Source: Thalassia testudinum (taxonomy: Eukaryota > Streptophyta > Magnoliopsida > Alismatales > Hydrocharitaceae). Taken from it: a stretch of DNA of 64,000 nucleotides. The position numbers and the translations under genes were made by a program. Positions 44,624 through 56,479 of the stretch are shown here, piece after piece. The notes below the pieces were generated by a model. It did no database searches. It was not told where the DNA came from and saw only the letters and a list, made by a program, of their open reading frames with translations. Every line of letters starts with the position of its first letter. Within the stretch, counting starts at the first letter, position 1. Location: assembly GCA_037157565.1 (NCBI GenBank), contig JAZHRO010000073.1, positions 97,194,001 through 97,258,000 of the forward strand, read 5' to 3'.

Positions 44624-46611
44624 ATGGACTATCCTTACTCCTATCATTTTAACCAGCATCCAATGCCCCGAGCATATTCATCCTTTGATGGGTACATTGA
44701 CAATTCATGGGATCATTCATATTCCTATCCTGGGAGTATTGGCCTGATAACTCCCACTTTTGAGCAGAGCCTAGGAGCGGGATTTTCCAACCCTGGAATC
44801 CCTACTTCAATACAAACACCCAACCCTCCCACCCTTTATGATTTTCCGTATCGAGGTTGGACCGATAGCCCTAGGCAACCAAAGCCTCAAATTGACTATC
44901 CTCCCTAATCTGATAGTAGTAGCCTCTCCTCTTTTTTGATAGAAATGCAAAAACAACAAACGGAAATGATGGAATCTATGGGAGAGATGTTGAGGAATAG
45001 TCAACAATTGAACAATGAAATTAGATAGCTTAGCTATGCTTTTCCAAGTAATTCTTATCCCTACCGAGACGACCGTGATCATGAAAATAATTGTAAGGAA
45101 ACCAATGACAATAGCGATCCTATTTTACGTAGCTATCACTTACACTCTCCCAATGAGACACAGCCACTAGGGGAGAACGATCATAGTAATTATCCACCTG
45201 ATCTATATTGGAGTCAAAAGAAAGGGAAGATAGTACCTCTTGAGGAACTTGACCCCAAAGACAATATTTTCCTTACCCCTGATAACCCATGTCAAGGTCG
45301 TATTGTCCATGTAACTTCCCCTATTAATTATCTAGTGGAATCCCATTCTACCCTTAGTGAGCCTAATCCTAACCCTCCACTTAGGGAATCAACACCTACC
45401 ATTCAACATCCTGAGGATTTAAATGCACCCAATGAAGGTAACCCTAAGGGAATGGATGATGAATTAGATCAATTTTGGTCTCAGGGATATAAACAGTCCA
45501 TTTCAGAGGACGAGGATGACCCAATGGAAGAACCCAAATTGAAAATCTAGAGTGAATCATAGGGAGATTATTTGTTATTCGAGGACTTACCCCCGGAGGA
45601 TATAAATAATCTGGTGAAATCCGGATTCCTCCCTTCTTTTGAGAGTCATCCTCCATCAAACGAGGAGTTGATATTCGAGGAGGACAAACACAATAGTGAG
45701 AAGCCTAGGGGAGACTCTCGAGGACAAAACACGTCAATTGAGGATTTATGCCCCGAGAAGAATAAAGAATTGCATGATATAGGCTTACTCCAAAACATTA
45801 AGATGGATCCTCCGTCAGAAATAATTGATGATACCAAAGAAACTCCTTTCTTTACTAATGAATCACATATACACCCTGACAAAACTTTGAGTGAACCAAA
45901 AGAATTCGAGGGCGAGATTAATGATAATGATTCTGGTGCTCTGACCCTGCCTTCAAAGGAATTTAATTTGGAGTCCACCATTGATTCACATATACTGGAA
46001 AGTGAAAATATGACTCCGATCATTAATAATAGGCAGGGTGACTTAAATTTTTCTGCAATAATTGTTAGGGAGAATACACAATCTGAATTATTGTTGTAGT
46101 TGGACTTGACACCAACTAAGCCCTCCTTGGACTTAACCATTACCGCCCAACACCACAAACAACCCTTACACTACCTAACTGATCCTTTGCTCAAATCTCT
46201 GCTCATGTACATTCTTTCTGGAGAACATATCAGGCCAGTACATCCTAGGGTAGTAAGGCGAGGGTGGATTGATGCTTGTACCTTTAGTCTCGCCATTCAA
46301 GGGTTTGAAATAATAATTTTTACATCTTTTAAAACCTATCCTGCTTTGGAAAATCCTTGTTATCGTCCACTTATTCCGTTTTGGGAGGTCCCTTTTCATA
46401 TTCGTTTTGTTATCCCTAGATCTCCTCAGGTAGCCTACGAGGTTCTCTATTTCATATCTTCTGGTGAGCATTCGGAATCACGCTACATCATCAGCTCGCG
46501 AACATCCGTGGCTACCTATTTTCTAGGCCTGTGTTGTTATGCGTATTTTTTGGGCCTAGCTTTTTCAGTCTGAAACCAGACTTACAGTTTCCCTATAAGT
46601 CTGGCTACTAA
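44624..46611 (+). pseudogene. D1 reading frame, function unknown, related to that of C1
   Basis: A single frame of about 620 codons from ATG 44624 (start MDYPYSYHFNQ) is broken by five stops (44906-44908, about 45026, 45548-45550, about 45560, 46097-46099). A frameshift near 46480 then makes the C-terminus (HHQLANIRGYLFSRP) continue to 46611. The N-terminus is rich in Tyr, Ser and Pro, as in family A. A helical part follows (EMQKQQTEMMESMGEML), then PPDLYWSQKKG, VPLEELDPKDNIF, GDYLLFEDLP, a long acidic region and a hydrophobic C-terminus. Shared blocks with C1 show a common ancestor. It could be a structural or adaptor protein for elements moved in trans. I do not recognise it. Confidence 0.65.
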
Positions 46612-46703
46612 CTGAAAATGCAGCGCTTGTTGGGAGGCAACCCAGCATCTAGAATAACACCATCATCAGGTGATTTCCTTCCTTTCTTCCCCTATTTTCA
46701 TTT

Positions 46704-46740
46704 TACAATGAGGACATTGTAGGATTTAGGCATGGGGGGG
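46704..46740 (+). promoter_or_regulatory. D1 internal polypurine module
   Basis: Hairpin TACAATG-AGGA-CATTGTA (46704-46721) and 'tttaggcatggggggg'. Compared with C1 the second stem pair is A-T instead of G-C, a compensating change. Confidence 0.65.
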
Positions 46741-48195
46741 TGCATTTTGCATTTTAGGAAGTATTCATGCATTTACGTTAGCATATAAAAAAAAATTCTT
46801 TTCTTGAGCTGAATTGGTTAGTTCCTAGCAAAACATCTTTGTCATGGAGGTGTTATTATAAATTTCTCTTCTTAAAATTGTTTCTTAAATTTAGAATCCA
46901 GTATATTTACTTCACTTGCACGTAGATTGGGTAATGGATCTTTGAAGGAAACCAATTAGGATTTTTAGTCTACAGAATCCTTGAACAGTTAATAGGGAGT
47001 CAGGCATACCATCTTCTAGTAGATCCACCTCATATTTGTGAGAAGAAAGTAGAGAGATTACTGGTGCGCTAAGTCTAGTACAAGGACTCTTAAGTTTTGG
47101 ACAATTAGATGATGCTACTTCAGAGTTAGGAATAGTTTTCGCTCTCTGTTCCTATGTGCGTACATTGTATGAATTCCAGAGAGTCACCAAATAAGGCAGA
47201 TACACAGAGATTGAGTCTTAATAAAGCTATGACTATGGTGGATAGTTACGACCGTCCTTCATCGAGTCCTTGGCTGAAGGAGGGTAATAGTGTCAAAGGT
47301 CAGAAATACGCTTGTCCTAACCATTCTTTCCCAGTGCCGAGAGTAGGCACTTCCATCAAATAAGCTACACAATATCCTCTTGACCATCATCATCCCTAGT
47401 AATGCCTCATAAATAAAAGTCAACATCATGTTATGTTCATTTATAAAGAAAGAAAAAGAGAAAGAAGAAAAAAAAAAGAAACAATTATATTAAAAAAAAA
47501 GAGAGAAAAAAAAAGAAAAGAGAGAGAAAAGAAAAAGAAAAGAGTCCAAGTTTATAATTTTATCCTCGTGACGTTGTTTTTGAGGCATCTAAAACACCCA
47601 TCGTGATCCACCAAATATGACCCATACCTACCTTTCAGTGTTTCTGATCGCCCGAATACTTGCTGAGGACTCTAACTTAGTTGTAGAGTTATTAGGACTG
47701 TAGTTGAAGTGTGAATGCCATGTGAGGCCACCAAACAATGAGTACACTTACTAAATCTGGCGAGATTTGTGATCTCAAAAGGAAAAGAAGGAAAAGAGTG
47801 AGCACCAAGGAACATCAAGAGAGCACAGTTGTTTAGCCTCTCTCTGGGTTGACTCATTTGATAGTCTGGATATCTAGAGTCTGTAGTACAAGATTACATG
47901 TAGTACCAGATAACTGTGTGCCACCAAATATAAATCCATTTAACTCAGCATCTCCTACCTAAGCTAAAAAGTTGGGGTCAAATTTCAAATTATATTCTGC
48001 TTTATCCCTGAGTGAAGTAGTTGCCTATACCTATAGAAACATTTACCCAAGGATAAGTATGAACTACAAATGTAAGTTGGTTATTTTCACTTTGACCCAT
48101 TCCTAGGTTACTATCACTTCACATTTGTCTGGATTTCTAAATTTTTGGAATAAGGGAAGAAGAAATCTTATGATTACTTCCATGGTTTTTCATTT
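46741..48195 (+). repeat. D1 region between polypurine tracts, with iterated CCACCAAAT
   Basis: A-rich and noncoding. Copies or near copies of CCACCAAATA lie at about 47184, 47351, 47607, 47727 and 47921. The block 'gtcaaaggtcagaaatac' ... 'gagtaggcacttcca' (47293-47356) is shared with B1 (minus, near 55330-55400). Confidence 0.55.
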
Positions 48196-48232
48196 TTGCT
48201 AGGGACTAGAAAAACTTAGGCATGGGGGCACT
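48196..48232 (+). promoter_or_regulatory. D1 3' polypurine tract with hairpin
   Basis: TTGCTAG-GGA-CTAGAAA (48196-48212; the stem is slightly decayed) and 'cttaggcatgggggcact' up to the 3' LTR. Confidence 0.75.
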
Positions 48233-49989
48233 TGATAAGTCCACTTTTATGGACTATTATTTAGCCTAAGTACTATTTAACTATTTGTTCCTAGTTGTTA
48301 ATTAATTAACAGTTATATGGCAATTCACCTTGCTCTGCATTTAGTTTTATGCTTCAATTTTACATGTAATAACATATGTTATGATAATAGAATTTATTTG
48401 GTGGATACAGGCTAGGTGCAAGACACTTAAAGGTAGCAGTCAGACGTCCAAAATCCCATTTTAAGATGTTTGAAATCTAATCTGGACATCTGGAACCTCC
48501 AGCGTGGACTCCTTGCGAACCAAATATTTTAAGACGTCTGATGCCTAACAGACAAGACTTATCCTTCTGTTCCAACCACTCGCAATCTCCATGAGTGGTT
48601 GCAGAAGTCGGCTGTAGATATTTTAAAAGGAGTGCGCCAACAAATAAGGGATAATGTCTCCCTCGACAAGGACTCCTCCATCTTCTCCACCGTGAAGGAG
48701 GCGAGCACCGTGGAACCAGCAAGCATTATGCCGTAAGCGTTCTCCACTGCCATCAACCTCCATCACCGCAGTGGTGCACGGTGACAGCATGCATCACCAC
48801 CTCCGCAATTGCATCTGCAACCCACCACCATCCGCGACTTGCCCCCTTTGCCGCTGACCACCAACAAATACCACCAACCCTCTCACCGAAGTCGCATCAC
48901 CTCCTTGCATGCCCTCTTCACGTGTGCACAACCAGCCACACGCGCCTGCGCGCACCCGTCCACTTCTGCGCGCAGCTGCACACGTGCACCTGCAGCCACA
49001 CACCTGTGCTGCTAGCCCACACTCTAGCCAGCGTGCCCGCGCTCCTAGCGTGCACATGCATGCGCGCGCCGCCAGTAGCCATCTTCATCTTCCTTCCCAA
49101 CTGACCACCTACAACTCCAATGGAAAAACCCAAAGTGCAGCCCACCCCCCTCACCGGCCACACCACCTTGGGCCATCTTCTGCTCCGCCAAAACCATTGG
49201 AGTGCTCACCTCGACCCGAAGACCTCAACAACACCATCGACCGCACCAATTGCCCACTCAACGGCTGGCGATCGAACCTCATCACCGACAGCACCCAAAG
49301 CTCCTACTGATCACTGCCAGCCACCCCCGTCGATGCCACGACCACCAACGCGAAGCTCGCATCCCAGCCGATCTCCTCCTAGCACCATGCGTTCAGCCGT
49401 GCCCTCTCCTTTCCAGGAGCACGAGGGGAAGTAATCCCCTGTTTTGCTATAGTGAAGGTTGCAATTAGTAATTACGAATAATGCCATTGTAGAGAATACT
49501 ATTCATTTATTTATCTCCTTATTATAATAAGATGGAATTGCATGAATGTCCCTCAAGTTTAATTGAATGACGAATAGTGCATTTATTTCTTAACTAAGCA
49601 AGTATGGGATATTGATTATAAGGAATGGGTTCAATTTTGATTTATATTGATGATATTTGTTAGTACTACGATTACGATTCACGTATGCCGTAGTGGTGAT
49701 TTTACATAAAACCTCCCTATATTTTTAAGTAATTACATAAATGCTAAACTTATGTTGAAAATGAAGTGTAATAACTAGTATGCATACCCACTGAGATTCC
49801 TAAATAAATGAAGCACAATGCACTAGTTTAAATAGGCCAATTCCTCCCTGTTGAGATGACCTAACTATTTTCATGGTTAGATTTTGAGAATTAAATTATT
49901 TTGAAAAGTAATTTTCTACCATGCAATTACATACAATGACACGTCATTTCATGCTAAAGTTTTTATCGAAAATGAAGATCGCTCTTTCA
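48233..49989 (+). repeat. D1 3' LTR
   Basis: 1,757 bp, the partner of 41624-43385. It has the same U3 palindromes (48440-48500), C-rich middle and CTTTCA end. Confidence 0.9.
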
Positions 49990-50832
49990 CGCGCGCCTGC
50001 ATATGCGCGGGCGCAAGTTCAAGTGTTGAGCTGTGCAAAAATTGGTACGAGTTGCTGGCGTGCGTGTGCAGACAGGCATGTGCGATTGGAGGGCCCAGAG
50101 GCATCCACGTTGCGCGATCGCGTGGGTTGTTGTGAGATCTAGAAGGTATGAGAAGCACACATAGGATTTGAAATCAGACGGCTGAGATGATGAGGAGGGA
50201 TTTGAAGATGAAAATGTGAAGAAGCGGTGCGAGATCGCGGGAGCCGTGCAATGTGGATTTGAAGACGTAGAATGCGCCATGTGGCAGCACCAGAATAAAC
50301 CAACCAACAAGAAGGATTTCGGGAAGGATTTGCATGAGAAAAGAAGCTTATAAAAGGACATAAGGGCCCCCCTTGAAAAACAACTCTCTCTCCACTCTCT
50401 CATTCTCTTCTTCTTCCTTCTTCTACCTCTCTCTCTTCTCCCTCTTCCCATCGTTTCTGCATTTCCATCCACAAAATCCATTGGGTCACCCTATTGGATT
50501 GCCTTTGCTCCTCTCAACCTCTTCAAAAGGCCACCATGGACCACCCGTGGTGCCCTCGTTCTGTTACAATTGTAGTTTACTTACTTTATGTTTTATTCAA
50601 ATACATGTATGATATGCAATTAATGTTCAAACTTTCTGCATGATATATATTGCAATTCATTATCTCTACTACTTAGTAATTAGATTTAGAATAAATGCAT
50701 GAAATCAAAAGTATTTTCTGCCTTCCTATGATTGACCGGGACCCCCAGTTCCATTAATTTTATTTATCGAGACATATTTCGCACCATACCATGACGTATT
50801 TATCTTTTACGCGATCTATGCCTTGAACAAAT

Positions 50833-50850
50833 TGGCGCCGTTGCCGAGGA
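50833..50850 (+). other. B2 primer-binding site (tRNA-Asp type)
   Basis: TGGCGCCGTTGCCGAGGA matches the tRNA-Asp complement at 17 of 18 positions. Confidence 0.85.
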
Positions 50851-52105
50851 GGCAAGGTGACTTTTTGATTTCATCTCTAACATACTATTTTTGTGCGCAT
50901 ATTAAACCAGAGAAACAGCAAATGAATCGAAGCAGGCACTGCAGAAATCAGGTGTACACAATCTTATTTGGAAATTTGTCCATAAAGTAAGTATCATCTT
51001 TAAAATTCAATAGCCGTGTTTCTAATGCTCCAAAAATCCTGAAATTTGAATTGGAACTATATTTTCAAGTTACCTTTCCAATGCCATCATTAGAAAAAAT
51101 AAATTTCATCTGTGGGATTTTTAAAAATTCATGGAGTAAATATGTGTCAGATTACTTAAAAATAGAACTTTTATGAACTTTGAAAATCAATTTTGACAAA
51201 CATACAACTCAGATTGACTCAACATTTATGGGGTGTGAAATATAATCAAATTAACTTTCAATATCATATTTTTACAAAATTTTTGGAGCATATTTGATAT
51301 TGTTTCCAATAGAAAAACCAACATGGGGTCTAAAATCGAGATTTGACCCCTTGCTAGTTAAAAATTCATAATTATTTGTTGGAAATAGTAAAAATTCTAA
51401 AAAAATACTCTCTGGAAAATCTTATTTCAAGTGGAATCTTCTTACCAAGTTTCAAATCATTTGAATTCCATCTTTACCTAAGAGTTTATATTTGATTTGG
51501 GGTCTTTAATTTAAAACAAATTAGAAGTGCATGAGCCAATAGGACCACATTGGACTAACATGGACTCTGACGAGCCCAAAAGTTAGTCAGTGAGGAGAGT
51601 CACCTTGTGGACTACCCACCATCTACTAAATTGAAGAGACAGGATAAGAATTCATGAAAACACATCAAATAACCTGCATTTGGCTTGAAACTATTGAGGA
51701 GTTTCAACTTCTCTTGCAAAACCTGGTGTCTAAGGCTGTGGGGTAGCATCAAACGACCGCGGCTACGGGGTAATAGAACTGGAGGCAAAAGTCGAAGGAA
51801 GAACCTTCCTCCTAGTCCCCTTGTAACCAGCCTAAGAGGTGGGAATTCTTTGCAGTCGGTCTCTCGCCGAATTTTCTTCAACTTGAACTTGAACGAGAAG
51901 TCTAATCAACTGATTTTAAGGACCACTCTGATTAACAAGGCCTTAGCCTTGTTCTGTTTGACTACACCAACCCTTGGAGTTGGTGTATGTAAGGAAGAAG
52001 GTCATTAAGACCTAACCTCACAGGACCTTGGGAGCCAAACCCAAGGCAGCATAGGTGATTTTCACCCAACCTCTCGTCTCAACCTTCTTCCACCCAATTA
52101 GTTGA
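50851..52105 (+). promoter_or_regulatory. B2 leader with conserved motif
   Basis: AT-rich, with a donor-like GTAAGT at 50988-50993. The conserved block lies at 51735-51830: 'atcaaacgaccgcggct', 'gaactggaggcaaaagtc', hairpin GAAGG/CCTTC (51794-51808). Further on, 'ccaacccttggagttgg' (51969-51985) forms a hairpin that B1 also has. All of this matches the B1 leader on the minus strand. Confidence 0.6.
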
Positions 52106-52142
52106 GATGGCTAATCTCAGTCCTCGAATTCGTCAAGACCCT
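52106..52142 (+). pseudogene. B2 gag start, cut by B1
   Basis: ATG 52106 begins MANLSPRIRQDP, comparable with the B1 gag start MANPGPGPRLGQD. The frame is cut after codon 12 by the insertion of B1. The rest should lie beyond the window. Confidence 0.6.
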
Positions 52143-54410
52143 TGTTGGGGAATCATAGATCGCATTTTTGATAGAAAAGGAATGCATAGTAGTATAGTCG
52201 CGAAGTACAATCCAACAAAGATATTGTTTTGTAGAAATAACGAGACTTGAGTCCCAGTTGTTCATCTCTAGGAGGTGTTGTTTTCGCTTTTGAAATCGAT
52301 CTTTTTTTACTACCCTACTTTGTTTAAAGATGCACGCCGGTTTCTAATCTCCTAACTAAGACTTCATCGCTCTTGTTATTAACTCGGATCACATGCACAT
52401 GCGTCAAGTAAATCACGAAAGTGAACGTGTCAGTTTCTGTGCAGACGATTCTAGTGAGCTGGTGACTAGTTATGGAGAAAGCATCTATTGTCAGATTTTC
52501 AATATCTTCAGGAAATGACATGCTGGTGCGTAATATGTAGATAGTTAAAGAGCAGGCACTTAAATCATGCAATTACGATAATTATTAAGCTCGCGGTATT
52601 TTCAAACACATGAAGAGACATATATATATAAATGCAATTTCATTCATTCATTGGAGAGTTGTTGCACAAGGAAATCCAGAGGAAATTTTATACATAAATG
52701 CTTGAAAATTAAACCTAGCTACCAGAAAATGATCGCATACAAGAATCGATGGGGGGATTTTGCATGCATCATTGGGGGAGAAGTAAGACTACACTACTAA
52801 GCAGTAAATAAAAGCAGTAAATATATGAAGAGCTAAGTTACTAATCTAGTAGAAGGAAGGGCATTTGGAGGTGGTCTCCGATGGCCTTTTAGTGGCTGAG
52901 AGAAGAAGCAGGGGCGGCCAATGGAGCTTTGGTCGACCATTGGAGAGAGGTAGGGAAGCTGATCTAGCTTCCTAGCATGGAGATGGTGGCCTCCATCGTG
53001 GTGCTCAACTCGTGGAGGTGGAGTGGAGATGGAAGTGGCTAACCTAAGTGGAATGAATGCCAAGGAAGTGAATGGGGGTGTTTGGCCACCCATGGGGTCT
53101 TTTCATAGACCTAATGGCTTCTATCTAGAGAGGTGTAGAACTCTCTAGAGAGAGTCCAGGAGTGGCCAGCCACATGTGGGTCGATGTGGTCTTTGAGATC
53201 CAAGAATTGTGGATCTCAATTTGAATGCCTCTTGGTTGCTAAATTTGGAAACCAAGAGGTGGCGCCATCTCAAGAGATCTCTAGAGAATTCTAGAGAAGT
53301 TTGTGTGCGTGAATGGGTGTGTGTGTGTGTGTGTGGTCGTGCTCTATGTGGCTAGGTGGCTTAGGTTCTGTCCTACGGGGTTTGGGTAGGTGTAGGTCTT
53401 GAATTAGGGGTACAAACCCTAATTGCTAAGGGGAAAATGCAATTAAACTTAACCTAAGTTTAATTGAATGAGTGTGAACCTAATTGAGAGTAGAATAACT
53501 CAATTAGGTTGGGTTTAGGTCAATTGGACTCTCACCAAGTCCAATTAAAGTTGTGTGGATTGAGATCTATGCTCAATTGGACTCAATGAGTCCAATTGAC
53601 TTAGGTGAAGCTAATTGACTTGATCTAAGTCAATTGGGTTTGGTGAGGACCTAATTAGGTCCTTAGGTAGGTCTAGAGGTGATGTACTAGGGTTAGGACA
53701 CCTTAATTTAGGTTCCTATGGGGTTGGGATTAGGTCTAGGGAGCTAGAGATCCAAGACCAAGACTTGAATCTCAAAACAGGGACTGGAGACCAGTATAAT
53801 CAGGGGGAAATCAAGGTTCTATTTTGGGTACTCTACAGAAATTGGACGTCTGACAAAGTGTATGGATGTCCAATAACACTGCAGAAGTGGGTTTGAAGTG
53901 CGCAGGAGATGGCTAGGGGTCCTGAACGTCCTATAACTTATCTGGGCGTCCAGATAAGGGTTGGAACTAGGGTTTTCAGGCTTCCTAGGGTGTTGTGACC
54001 TAATATAAGGGTGGCTAAGGCTTGGGGAAGTCTCTAGGCTATCCTAGGGTTAGAATGGACCTATGCTCTTCACATTTTACTGCTTTATTTCTACTTAATA
54101 GAATAGAAAACCTTTAACCCCCTTACATTATTGTTCCTATATCTAAACTAAGCCTTATACTCCAGCTCTGCTACAACTCCCGTTATTCCAGATCCAGCTT
54201 CAGATCCTGCTCCAGATCCAGCTCCAGATCTACTTATTGCCTGCAAGCAACATAATGCACTTAATCAGCACATTATAACATTATTTTATGCATAGCTAAA
54301 GGAAAGCAGTAAAGATGCAGATAATGCTTATGCGTGCATGAATTTCCCTAACTTATGCTAAGTTCTAGCCTAATTTAGGTCAATTATGACCTATGATTGC
54401 TGCGCAATCA
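52143..54410 (-). repeat. B1 3' LTR
   Basis: Starts (at 54410) TGATTGCGCAGCAATCA and ends GATTCCCCAACA at 52143. The 5' LTR edge at 63977 has the same end. The LTR carries palindromes (53840-53960), the hairpin run (about 53200-53640), a GT microsatellite (53317-53334), a weak TATA box, and the small frame 52324-52521. Confidence 0.9.
52324..52521 (-). CDS. Small 65-codon frame in B LTR (copy 2)
   Basis: ATG at 52521 (start MSFPEDIENLTIDAFS) to TAA at 52324, the same length, start and stop as 38997-39194. The most constant part is the middle, where residues TFTFVIYL are unchanged although all eight codons differ. The frame is open 17 codons further upstream (first ATG at 52572), but the upstream part has no counterpart in the other copy, so I take 52521 as the start. 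In the complete element it would lie in the 5' leader of the transcript and again at its 3' end. Product unknown. Confidence 0.6.
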   Translation of the reverse strand: MSFPEDIENLTIDAFSITSHQLTRIVCTETDTFTFVIYLTHVHVIRVNNKSDEVLVRRLETGVHL

Positions 54411-54445
54411 TACCCCCATGCCTAAATCTTGCTAGTCCCCAGCAA
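54411..54445 (-). promoter_or_regulatory. B1 3' polypurine tract with hairpin
   Basis: On the minus strand: TTGCTGG-GGA-CTAGCAA (54429-54445, one G-T pair), then 'gatttaggcatggggg' up to the LTR. Confidence 0.8.
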
Positions 54446-54756
54446 ATGCAAGACTAAATTATTTACAGAAAGGGTCCCTAAGGGACTGATTATTTTATCA
54501 AGTGTATGCATAGAGATTTTTCTCCTTTTTGTTTTCATCCTATGCTCTAGAAATCCTTACAATCGTGAAAGTGTATCTATGTAGCTTTTGCAACAGATTC
54601 AAGTGAAAACTAATACACCTCTAAAGCCTCTACTTGACCCTTAGTAAAAATTCTAGCAAGATAGGCGGACTTCTTCCCTCGGGGTATTCAAGATATTTTA
54701 TGAATTTCACCCCAGCTTTAGGTTTAGGTAGAGAATCTCTGAGGAAAAGGATTATA

Positions 54757-55649
54757 TATTTGGCGGCTCACTCTCACTTGGTGCTACATAGAGACTAGTG
54801 CTACAGAATCCAGATTCCCGGATTACTAAGTAACTCAACTCAGAGAAAGACGAGAAAAACTATGCTCTCTTTTGATTCCATTGTATTCATTCTCTCTTTT
54901 TATTTTTTTTAGAGCTCACTATCTTACCAGATTCACACATATGATCTGTATTTGTTGTCTCACTAGGCGTTAACACTTTAATTGAGTTCTCATAACCCTA
55001 ACACCAAGTCGAAATTCCTCAGCCAATATTTGGGTGGTCAGAAACACAAGAAAGATAGGTTAAGGCCATATTTGGTGGATCTCAATTTTATTTGGTGGTA
55101 TTGCCTCGATGAAATAAACACTAAATATTCATTCTTTCCTTTTCTTTTTCATCTTTTTCTAATTTTTTTTTCAGTTTTTCTTTCTTTTCATCATTCTTTT
55201 TCTTTTTCTTTTTTTTTTTTAATTTTTTTTTTCAGCATAATGCAACTGGCATACATCCATGAACTTTATTGAGGAGGCATTATTAGGGATTGGTGGTACT
55301 CAAGAGACATTGGGTGGCTTATTTGGTGGAAGTGCCTACTCATGGTATCGGGAGAGATGGATAGGACGGTGTATTTCTGACCTTGACATCAATACTATCC
55401 TTCAGCTGAGGATTCCGTAGAGAATGGTTGTAACCATCCACCTTAGCCCTAGTTTTATGAAAACTCGCTCTCCCCGTATTTGCCTCATTTGGTGGCTCTA
55501 AAATTCACGTAAAATGTATACGCAGGAACCAAGAGTGGAAACTATGCCTAATCTCTGAGTATCATCACCTAATTATCTATGATTCCAGATTCCTTACACT
55601 AACCTTAGAGCACCAGTACACTCTACTCTCATCTCACACTATTTGGTGG
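54757..55649 (-). repeat. Iterated CCACCAAAT decamers in B1 3' noncoding part
   Basis: The plus-strand ATTTGGTGG or a one-base variant occurs at 54757, 55029, 55070, 55090, 55321, 55487 and 55641. A T-rich low-complexity tract (55118-55240) lies in the middle. No coding frame is supported; the open frame at 54982-55272 is low-complexity. D1 has the same motif set in the corresponding place. Confidence 0.55.
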
Positions 55650-56147
55650 ATTTTTGGAAGAAAATCTGCCTGACTCCCAAAACACGATCTAGGGGTTCAG
55701 GAAAAGAAGCACTGCTTCTTCTCGATAGATTGAAGATGTTTATCAGCCTTCACCATGAATCCATTGCAAATTCTACGTGTATGTGAAAAGTTGTACTGGA
55801 TTCCAGATTACAGGAATCAACTAACGGATAAAATCCCTAATGCATTCTCTTAATAAAATAATCTTATTCATGAATGCAATATGTATATATGCTATAGACA
55901 TGGAACCTCACATAATTTGTACTTTGTGAATTTCCCGTATCAGGTTACAATTAGCTTGACCCTAAATTTAGAACAAAAGGTGAGCGGGTGAGTCGAAAAT
56001 GGCTATTGCGAACGATTTCTAGCTCCAATGCGAGCATTCGAGCTAGAGTCGGCTGCACTTTTATTTAAGGTCCTAAAGTACATTTTGCATGCAGCTCCGA
56101 GGTTTTCCTAAGTGTTGGCAAAAAATTTTTCAATTTTTCTGTATCTA

Positions 56148-56184
56148 GCCCCCCATGCCTAAGTTCTTGAATGTCCTCATGCAT
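56148..56184 (-). promoter_or_regulatory. B1 internal polypurine module
   Basis: On the minus strand 'atgcatgaggacat' then 'aacttaggcatggggggc'. The stem is short here, but the GAGGACAT and AGGCATGGGGGG parts match the A, C and D modules. Confidence 0.55.
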
Positions 56185-56479
56185 GAATGTAAAGAAAATA
56201 AATATGACAGAGGATGAGTGGGTAGAAGTCACCTGTAATTGCTCCTGAAATTCTATTCGGCTTCGGCCAACCTGTTAACATGCAATATACAAAAGGGAAA
56301 TATGATAAAAGAAAAATATGCTATGTATAAAAATGGTTATATATAAATGATGGTGGAATGTGGGGCGAATGGTATCTGTATGTGCTGAGTTTAACGCCTC
56401 CAGCTGGGCGAGCACTCAATCACACGTCCTCATTAAGATGAACAGTCTCGTTAGGTGGAGGAGGTTCCTGGGCCAAAAA

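Larger units (their letters stand above)
41624..49989 (+). mobile_element. Element D1, complete non-autonomous LTR retrotransposon
   Basis: LTRs 41624-43385 and 48233-49989 (TGATAAG...CTTTCA) are flanked by CGTGC (41619-41623) and CGCGC (49990-49994), one transition apart. The interior holds a primer site, a leader, one decayed frame (44624-46611), and two polypurine modules. No polymerase, protease or integrase. The LTRs resemble each other closely by eye. It sits in the B2 LTR. Its 3' noncoding part is clearly related to that of autonomous B1. Confidence 0.9.
40984..50829 (+). repeat. B2 5' LTR, split by D1
   Basis: The two pieces total about 1.47 kb. The second piece has a TATA box (50349-50356), the CT-rich leader and the end CCTTGAACA, with a primer site following three bases later. 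Confidence 0.75.

Noticed and set aside
54982..55272. A Phe/Ser-rich frame with possible membrane segments in B1
   Set aside because: Arises from the T-rich tract and is on the strand opposite to the element; not an env-like gene.
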